The notes beneath the pieces are model-generated. The model made no database searches, was not told where the DNA came from, and saw only the letters and a list, made by a program, of their open reading frames with translations. A program made the position numbers and the translations under genes. Below, in pieces: positions 5,810-10,796 of a DNA stretch of 10,796 nucleotides (the first letter of the stretch is position 1; each line of letters opens with the position of its first letter). The stretch covers positions 1 to 10,796 of the forward strand of contig JAFZMT010000013.1 of the NCBI GenBank assembly GCA_017553245.1. Direction: 5' to 3'. Source of the stretch: Methanomicrobium sp. (GTDB lineage: Archaea; Halobacteriota; Methanomicrobia; Methanomicrobiales; Methanomicrobiaceae).

Positions 5810-8092
5810 CTATCTCCTGAGAAGTCCCGCATAGACGCACTGACCGTAGGATATGCAGCCGTCGCCGAAGGGATAATCGCGGTTTATTATCATGTTGAGT
5901 CCCGCATCCTCGACTTTTCTTACAATGGTCTCGCGGACGGTGTGATTGATGCAGACGCCGCCTGAGAGAACGACATCCTTTATTCCGGCATCGAGTGCTT
6001 TTTCCACCGCAATCTCCGCAAAGCCGTCGGCAAGGTTGAACTGGACGCTTGCGGCAATGTCGTCTATGCTTCTGCCCGCATTCTTCGCCGCAAGTGCGTT
6101 CTTCAAAATCGCCGATGTCGAAAGAACGCTCATGTCGCCCTCAAGGGTCACGACACTCTCCCACTTCTCCGCTCTTCCCGCGGATGCCGCCGCCTCAAGT
6201 TTCATGGCGGGTTCGCCGTCGTAGGTGCGTTCGCGGCAGATTCCGAGGAGTGCGGAGGCGGCATCGAGGACTCTTCCGGCGCTGCTCGTAAGCGGCACAT
6301 TGAAACCGCGTTCAATCTGCTTCTTAAGTATGGCAAGCTCGGAGTCCTTCCACCCGCGGCTAAGAAGAAGGGATTCGGTATCTTCGCAGGGCAGCATGCC
6401 GAAAAGCATCCTTTCGGGGTGTATTGTCGCGAGGTCGCCGCCCGGCATCTTCACGGTCTCAAGGTGGGCGACGCGTTTGAGGTGCAGGATATCGCCCGCA
6501 AAAATTTCGCCGCCCCAGACCGTGCCGTCATCACCAAGACCAACGCCGTCAAGAGCAATCCCCACGCAGTTTCGCTCCGCGTCAGCCGCGGCATACTTCG
6601 AGAACGCCGCCGCTATATGGGCGCGGTGGTGCTGAACCGCGACAGTCTCCGCGCCGGTCTCCTCGGAGAGACGCTTTGCAAACCGCGTTGACAAAAACTG
6701 CGGGTGCATGTCATGCGCAATAACGTCAAACTCCGCTCCGAGAAGCGTCTTAAGGTTGCCGACGGTGTCCTCGAGATACTCCAGAGTTTGCGGATTCTTG
6801 ATATTTCCGATATGCGGCGAGGTGCAGCAGAAGCCGTTCTTATAGATTGATACCGTAGTGTAAAGTTCGGGACCCGTTCCGAGGATGCAGTCCTTTCCGA
6901 GATTGATGCTCACTCTCTTGGGCGCATAGCCGCGCGAGAGCCTTATTATGTAGCCCTCGCGGACAACCGAATCATCACAGCGGTTTTGTATAACGCGGTC
7001 ATGCGCCAGATAATAATCGACACAGCCTTTCAGCTTTGAGACCGCGGTCTTTGTATCGGTAATCATCGGATTTCCGGGCGCATTTGCGCTGGTCATGATG
7101 AGAATGCGGTTTTTCAGCTTCGAAAAGAGCAGATGATGAAGCCCCGTATAAGGGAGCATACAGCCTATTGTGTCGAGATTTGAGATATCGCGATGCGAAT
7201 CCCTGTCTTTCTTGTATAATACGACAATGGGATGCTCGGGACCGTTAAGAATCGCATGCTCGCTTTCGCCGACAACGGCAATATCCGCGACCGTATCCCC
7301 GGTTGCCATTATCGCCAGCGCCTGCTCGGGTCTTCCAAGCGCGGTCTTGAGTTTAACGGCGGAGGACTCGATACATGCGATGTGGTAACCGCCGATTCCC
7401 TTTATCGCAACGATATGACCTTCGTCGAGGAGCCGTGCGGCATAGTCTATCGGCGATGCGGACTTCAAGTCGTTTCCGTCACGGTCAAGGAGGGAAAGAC
7501 CCGGACCGCAGGTATTGCAGGCAATGGTCTGCGCATGATGCCGCCTCGACTTCGGGCTTTCGTATTCGCCGCGGCAACCCTCACACATGGGAAACGCATC
7601 CATTGTCGTGCGCTCGCGGTCGTAGGGAACTTCGCGGATAATGCTGTAACGCGGACCGCAGTTGACGCAGGAGGTTGCCCAGTATCCCTCGTAGCGCCCG
7701 CCCTTCTCAAAGATATCCTTCACGCATTCATCGCAGATTGCGACATCCGCGGGTATGAAACCCGTAAGCGAAGCGCTTCTGCCGCTCTTTTCTATAACGA
7801 AATCGTCCCTGCCCGCGGCACTTTCCGAGCCTTTGGCGCTCGCGGCGTTATCGCCGTCATCGATATCAAAGACCTCGACGCTGTCAATCTTTGAAAGAAC
7901 GGTGCCGACCGATACCGCCTTCAAAAACTCCTCAAAGCGGCTGCCGAAAGCAACAATGCTTACCTCACTGCCGAGATTTTTTACGCTGCCGCGTATGCCG
8001 TATAACTTTGCCTGCGAATACACAAAAGGTCGGAAACCCACGCCCTGCACAATCCCTTTTATGACAATACGTCCCGACACTCTTGAACTCAT
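5810..8092 (-). CDS. hypF: Carbamoyltransferase HypF, [NiFe]-hydrogenase maturation
   Basis: 760 residues, normal for HypF. It converts carbamoyl phosphate to carbamoyl-AMP and transfers the carbamoyl group to the HypE C-terminal cysteine, the source of cyanide ligands of [NiFe] hydrogenase. Domains: acylphosphatase (about 5-100) with VQGVGFRPF and the catalytic pair R21/N39; double zinc finger with C120, C123, C142, C145, C170, C173, C192, C195 at exactly the CX2C-X18-CX2C-X24-CX2C-X18-CX2C spacing; YrdC-like domain (about 213-395) with GIGGYHIAC and TSAN; and a Kae1-like domain with VQHHRAH (486-492), ALDGVGLGDDGTVWGGE and LSGGVCIN. The YrdC motif usually read as RKxRPxKPxAVM is ALGRPEQALAIM here, so the lysine of the KxR-SxN tetrad appears replaced by L252. 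GGAGG on the minus strand (8097-8101) is four bases from the ATG. No other hyp or hydrogenase gene is visible. Confidence 0.96.
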   Translation of the reverse strand: MSSRVSGRIVIKGIVQGVGFRPFVYSQAKLYGIRGSVKNLGSEVSIVAFGSRFEEFLKAVSVGTVLSKIDSVEVFDIDDGDNAASAKGSESAAGRDDFVIEKSGRSASLTGFIPADVAICDECVKDIFEKGGRYEGYWATSCVNCGPRYSIIREVPYDRERTTMDAFPMCEGCRGEYESPKSRRHHAQTIACNTCGPGLSLLDRDGNDLKSASPIDYAARLLDEGHIVAIKGIGGYHIACIESSAVKLKTALGRPEQALAIMATGDTVADIAVVGESEHAILNGPEHPIVVLYKKDRDSHRDISNLDTIGCMLPYTGLHHLLFSKLKNRILIMTSANAPGNPMITDTKTAVSKLKGCVDYYLAHDRVIQNRCDDSVVREGYIIRLSRGYAPKRVSINLGKDCILGTGPELYTTVSIYKNGFCCTSPHIGNIKNPQTLEYLEDTVGNLKTLLGAEFDVIAHDMHPQFLSTRFAKRLSEETGAETVAVQHHRAHIAAAFSKYAAADAERNCVGIALDGVGLGDDGTVWGGEIFAGDILHLKRVAHLETVKMPGGDLATIHPERMLFGMLPCEDTESLLLSRGWKDSELAILKKQIERGFNVPLTSSAGRVLDAASALLGICRERTYDGEPAMKLEAAASAGRAEKWESVVTLEGDMSVLSTSAILKNALAAKNAGRSIDDIAASVQFNLADGFAEIAVEKALDAGIKDVVLSGGVCINHTVRETIVRKVEDAGLNMIINRDYPFGDGCISYGQCVYAGLLRR

Positions 8093-8119
8093 GCTGCCTC
8101 CGGCAAAGTTTTCGCCGCT

Positions 8120-8145
8120 CTTTCGCTCTTTACTTTCGCTCTTTA
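8120..8145. repeat. Two perfect 13-bp tandem repeats in the hypF upstream region
   Basis: CTTTCGCTCTTTA occurs twice back to back (8120-8132 and 8133-8145), and a partial copy (CGCTC) lies just before. On the minus strand the unit reads TAAAGAGCGAAAG, 28-53 bases upstream of the hypF start. It may be a regulator binding site or part of the hypF leader; replication slippage is the plain explanation for its origin. Confidence 0.7.
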
Positions 8146-8158
8146 CTCACATATGAGT
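8145..8158. promoter_or_regulatory. Inverted repeat in the divergent hypF/regulator spacer
   Basis: ACTCA (8145-8149) and TGAGT (8154-8158) form a 5-4-5 inverted repeat joined to the end of the tandem repeats. Size and position, next to an AT-rich tract (8159-8172) that could act as the hypF TATA region on the minus strand, suit an operator, but short palindromes also arise by chance. Confidence 0.35.
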
Positions 8159-8381
8159 TAAAAAAATAAAAGATGATTGTTTTTAATATCGCAGGTGCGG
8201 AGTATGCGGCGGGAGAGGGGCTTGCAGGTTGAACTTTGAAAGTAGGCATTATGCAAAAAACGCACTAAAACGGGCTGATTTCGCCGTCAAAAGAGAAACA
8301 GTTAAAGTAATTTTACGGCAAGTCAAGAAATCTGAATAAGTTTATTTCATTGCAGGTTCAATATTTATACGGGTTTTTATC

Positions 8382-8894
8382 TTGACGGGACATGTTAGAA
8401 TAGTCAACGATCCTCTGGATCTTGTTCCGCTTTTGATTACATTCAATGACTCGGACTTCAAGAACGTATATACATTACTCTCAAAGAACTGGATGACCGA
8501 GACCGAACTTTCAGAATCAACAGCCGCAGATAAGGTGAAGGAGTGCCTTGCCATCCTTAAGAAAGGCAATCTTGTGGAAGAACAGTGGAGAATGCCGAAA
8601 CCCGGTGAGAAACCGGTTATTGAATACAAGACGACCTACAGCAAATTCAGGGCAAACTTCCAATGCACGATGGATGATTTGGGTGATTTAATCAATGTCT
8701 CAATCTCGACCGACGACGCTCTGAGAAGTCTTGTGGATGACATAGAAAAAGATGTAAAAGCGGGAAACTCTTCGGTAAACGACCTTGCGAGAAAATACGG
8801 CGTAAGCCCCGTATTTATCAAAGGACTTGCCAAGAGACTTCCCGTCTTGGATGTAAAAGGTCAGGGGCTGGTCGTTGTTGAAACCAAAGGATAA
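8382..8894 (+). CDS. Winged-helix DNA-binding protein, putative transcriptional regulator
   Basis: 170 residues, cytoplasmic, no signal or membrane segment. Residues about 25-95 look like an ArsR/MarR-like winged helix: helix FKNVYTLLSKNWMTETELSE, recognition helix KVKECLAILKKGNLVEE, then a wing with YKTTYSKFRANFQ. A linker helix (about 97-128) leads to a second helix-turn-helix-like unit, SVNDLARKYGVSPVFIKGLA (131-150). The design resembles small archaeal regulators in methanogens, but I cannot name the family. The only sensible start is TTG at 8382; there is no in-frame ATG before the conserved-looking VRIVNDP and no clear Shine-Dalgarno, so the mRNA may be leaderless or have a short leader. 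It overlaps the next regulator by 20 bases, implying cotranscription. The target could be hypF, itself, or the downstream helicase, which is inference only. Confidence 0.8.
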   Translation: MTGHVRIVNDPLDLVPLLITFNDSDFKNVYTLLSKNWMTETELSESTAADKVKECLAILKKGNLVEEQWRMPKPGEKPVIEYKTTYSKFRANFQCTMDDLGDLINVSISTDDALRSLVDDIEKDVKAGNSSVNDLARKYGVSPVFIKGLAKRLPVLDVKGQGLVVVETKG

Positions 8895-9687
8895 AGACCC
8901 CTTATACATCATACTTCGAAGCAAACGCGAAGCGACCAAGTTTCAGATACTCGTAGGCGTAGCTGAAAATCAGCCTTCCGTGCGCCAGCAGGAGATTGCG
9001 GAGATTTTAGGGGTTACTCCGCAGGCGGTCTCGGAATACATACGCGAGCTTGTCGATGACGAGATGGTCAAGTCGCAGGGTCGCGGCAGCTATGTCATAA
9101 CGCCCAAAGGGGTGGAATGGGTAATCAACAATGCCGAAGCTCTGGAATCCTATGCCAAGCATATCACGCACGACATAGTCCAGCAGGTCGCGGTCTGGAC
9201 GGCAATCGCCGACTGCAACATCCGCGCCGGCGACAAGGTCGGCGTCTACATGAAGGACGGTCATATCCATGCGTCCTATAAAGAGCAGAGCGCATGCGGC
9301 ATTGCCATTGCCGATGCCAAAAGCGGCATGGATCTCGGAGTTTCGGACCTTGTCGGCATCATAGAGCTTTCATACGGTCTTGTTCACGTCTGCAAGGTTC
9401 CGCGTATCCAGCGCGGCGGTTCTGAGCGCGTTCAGCCCGAGCTTCTCCGCGACATTCTCGAGAAGGTCAGGTTCATAGGCACATGCGGCATAGAAGCCGA
9501 TATTGCGGTAAAGAACACGGGACTTACTCCGAACACATTCTTCGGATCACGCGAGGGCGTTATCGAAGCCGCGATTCACGGTCTCGAATCCGCTCTCGTC
9601 GTGGTGGATGAGGACTTCACCGACTTCCTTAAAAGGCTTGAAGCCGCCAACCTGCGATATGTCATCCATGACCTTATCGCACCCTGA
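8875..9687 (+). CDS. Winged-helix transcriptional regulator with C-terminal sensing-type domain
   Basis: About 270 residues. The N-terminal winged helix (about 15-80) has a clear helix-turn-helix, VRQQEIAEILGVTPQAVSEY (36-55), followed by a wing GRGSYVITPKGVEWV. After a helix at about 86-112, an alpha/beta domain (about 113-270) carries GDKVGVYMKDGHIHA, SDLVGIIELSYGLVHVCKVP and ALVVVDEDFTDFLKRLE; it may bind a ligand or mediate oligomerisation. Four cysteines (C114, C141, C173, C204) lie only in this domain. I recognise the architecture as a conserved methanogen regulator type but cannot give a verified family name or target. There is no ATG near the start; TTG at 8875 or 8878 is used, inside the end of the preceding gene, with AGGGG at 8863-8867 as ribosome binding site. 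The stop is eight bases before the helicase. Confidence 0.82.
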   Translation: MLKPKDKDPLYIILRSKREATKFQILVGVAENQPSVRQQEIAEILGVTPQAVSEYIRELVDDEMVKSQGRGSYVITPKGVEWVINNAEALESYAKHITHDIVQQVAVWTAIADCNIRAGDKVGVYMKDGHIHASYKEQSACGIAIADAKSGMDLGVSDLVGIIELSYGLVHVCKVPRIQRGGSERVQPELLRDILEKVRFIGTCGIEADIAVKNTGLTPNTFFGSREGVIEAAIHGLESALVVVDEDFTDFLKRLEAANLRYVIHDLIAP

Positions 9688-9695
9688 TTTCGGAC

Positions 9696-10796
9696 ATGAA
9701 ACTGATTATCAGCCCGAATCGTGGCGAATACAAACTTTTTTTATACGATAATCACTGCGTATGCGCCGAAGGCGTAATCACCCTTGTCGAGACCTCAAAG
9801 GGATACCGACCGAAAAGTTACCTTCTGAGAGGCGAGGGAAAACGCCATTTTGCCCATACTCCGACAAAAGAACTCATATCACAGCTTCGTTCCTGCGATG
9901 TCGTGCTCACGGGCGAGGCAAAGAACTTCGAGAGATTCCTTGACGATCTTCAGATAAAATACAGATTCATCACGGTCTGCCGCAGATGCCTGCTCGAAAA
10001 CAAAATAACGCCGCTGAAAGGCAAAAACGAGGTCAAGCACGGCAGGGAAGTCATCTGCATAGACTGCGCAATGAACGAGCTGCGCCGCGAAATCGGATAC
10101 ATGGGAAAGATGGGCGGTCTTTCCACGGCACACCTTGAAAAGCTCCTTATGCTTTATATGGACCTTGACAGGATTCTTGCCATGCTCGAGCCGGAAAAGA
10201 TCGACCTCGAGCATACCGTCTTCGATATCCTTGAATCCCACAAGATAATCGAGACGACAAATATCGCCGATCTCAACCTTCCCGCAAAATTCAAGGAGGT
10301 CTGCGGCGTCACAAAACTCATGCCCGTGCAGCATCTCTGCGTGCAGGCAGGTCTTCTTGAGGGCAAAGACCAGCTCGTTGTTGCGGCAACCGCGAGCGGA
10401 AAGACGTTCATAGGCGAGATGGCGGGCAACATGAACTACTTCGGCGGAAGAGGAAACATGCTATTTTTAGTCCCGCTCGTGGCTCTCGCAAACCAGAAAT
10501 ACGCAAGGTTTACCGAGCGCTATCCGTATATGAAGGTCTCCCTGCTCACGGGAGTCTCAAGGATAAATCTGCCGGAGACAAAGGTCAACGCCAACCGAAG
10601 CACGCAGGCGAATATCATTGTGGGCACATACGAAGGCATTGACCACATTTTGCGGACGGGTAAAACCTTAAAGAACATCGGAACCGTGGTCATAGATGAG
10701 GTTCAGATGCTTGAGGACGAAGACCGCGGTCACCGCCTCGACGGTCTGATATCAAGGCTTAAGTATCTGCTCCCGCGGGCGCAGTTTCTGTATCTC
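9696..10796 (+). CDS. Superfamily 2 DEAD/DEAH-type helicase with N-terminal zinc site, 3' truncated by window edge
   Basis: Open to the last base; 367 residues visible. Residues 1-90 form a beta-rich N-terminal region. Two CxxC pairs, C95/C98 and C121/C124, make a probable zinc ribbon. The helicase core begins near 203 with a Q-motif-like LMPVQ (Q212), Walker A ATASGKT (231-237), motif Ia LVPLVALANQK, motif Ib VGTYEGIDHIL, and motif II DEVQ (334-337). Motif III onward and the second RecA domain are beyond the window. The Walker A form with ATASGKT and the DEVQ box suggest an archaeal Ski2/Hel308-like helicase, acting on DNA or structured RNA, but not canonical Hel308, which lacks this N-terminal zinc part. 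ATG at 9696 is eight bases after the regulator stop, with only a weak ribosome binding site, so translation may depend on coupling. Confidence 0.88.
   Translation, partial: MKLIISPNRGEYKLFLYDNHCVCAEGVITLVETSKGYRPKSYLLRGEGKRHFAHTPTKELISQLRSCDVVLTGEAKNFERFLDDLQIKYRFITVCRRCLLENKITPLKGKNEVKHGREVICIDCAMNELRREIGYMGKMGGLSTAHLEKLLMLYMDLDRILAMLEPEKIDLEHTVFDILESHKIIETTNIADLNLPAKFKEVCGVTKLMPVQHLCVQAGLLEGKDQLVVAATASGKTFIGEMAGNMNYFGGRGNMLFLVPLVALANQKYARFTERYPYMKVSLLTGVSRINLPETKVNANRSTQANIIVGTYEGIDHILRTGKTLKNIGTVVIDEVQMLEDEDRGHRLDGLISRLKYLLPRAQFLYL

Larger units (their letters stand above)
8093..8381. other. Divergent control region between hypF and the regulator gene
   Basis: 289 bases without a supportable gene; the only short frames I see are of about 11 codons or fewer. 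It holds the hypF ribosome binding site, the 13-bp tandem repeats, the 5-4-5 inverted repeat, an AT-rich run (8159-8172), a perfect 11-bp palindrome ACTTTGAAAGT (8233-8243), and TATA-like stretches before the rightward gene (GTTTATTT at 8340-8347, ATATTTATAC at 8361-8370). The first of these fits a transcript start around 8370, a few bases before the TTG at 8382; the second would start transcription inside the gene. No tRNA or recognisable riboswitch is present. Confidence 0.5.

Noticed and set aside
7232..7894. 220-codon plus-strand frame inside hypF
   Set aside because: Entirely opposite the zinc finger and YrdC regions of HypF, which match the family closely; no ribosome binding site or motif of its own.
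8233..8243. 11-bp palindrome ACTTTGAAAGT in the divergent spacer
   Set aside because: Too short and AT-rich to separate from chance, and I saw no second copy in the window.
9879..10334. 151-codon minus-strand frame near the window end
   Set aside because: Opposite the helicase frame, which carries conserved cysteine pairs and helicase motifs. The helicase is easily missed because it has no stop codon within the window.
1..10796. Search for CRISPR arrays, insertion sequences, tRNA or rRNA genes and attachment sites
   Set aside because: No spaced repeat array, transposase, terminal inverted repeats or cloverleaf-like sequence was seen; gaps are short and explained by leaders, terminators and promoters.

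Overview
The window reads as a mid-GC methanogenic euryarchaeon, most likely Methanomicrobia and plausibly Methanomicrobiales. Supporting points are the euryarchaeal order ftsZ-secE-nusG followed by L11-L1-L10-P1, an archaeal P1 stalk protein (not bacterial L12), an archaeal-type D-aminoacyl-tRNA deacylase, a PEGA-type surface protein and a hydrogenase maturation factor HypF. Ribosome binding sites are mostly AGGTGA or GGAGG, matching the archaeal 16S 3' end. The genus cannot be fixed from the sequence alone.

Layout. (1) 1-2255, plus strand: the 3' end of a probable dtdA, then ftsZ (4-base overlap), secE (57 codons) and nusG/spt5. This tight run links tRNA proofreading, cell division, protein export and transcription elongation, and ends at T-tracts. 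(2) 2256-4804, plus strand: a leader with a hairpin, then uL11, uL1, uL10 (P0) and P1, i.e. the L1 arm and stalk base/stalk of the large ribosomal subunit. The 64-base L11-L1 gap folds into a two-helix RNA whose base includes the L1 Shine-Dalgarno sequence, which strongly suggests an L1 autoregulatory site. The uL10 lacks the usual charged C-terminal tail that P1 keeps. (3) 4805-5809: a spacer with T-tract and hairpins, then a secreted, membrane-anchored protein with two PEGA-like repeats, and a two-way terminator region. (4) 5810-8092, minus strand: hypF, convergent with the PEGA gene and not beside other hyp genes in the window. (5) 8093-8381: divergent control region with a 13-bp tandem repeat and an inverted repeat. 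(6) 8382-10796, plus strand: two overlapping winged-helix regulator genes, both with TTG starts, followed 8 bases later by a superfamily 2 helicase with an N-terminal four-cysteine site, cut by the window end.

Most of the window is conserved housekeeping sequence. I did not find a defence island, mobile element, CRISPR array, tRNA or rRNA. The parts that best repay a second look are the RNA structures in the ribosomal protein operon, the tail-less P0, the altered YrdC motif of HypF, and the regulator-regulator-helicase unit.
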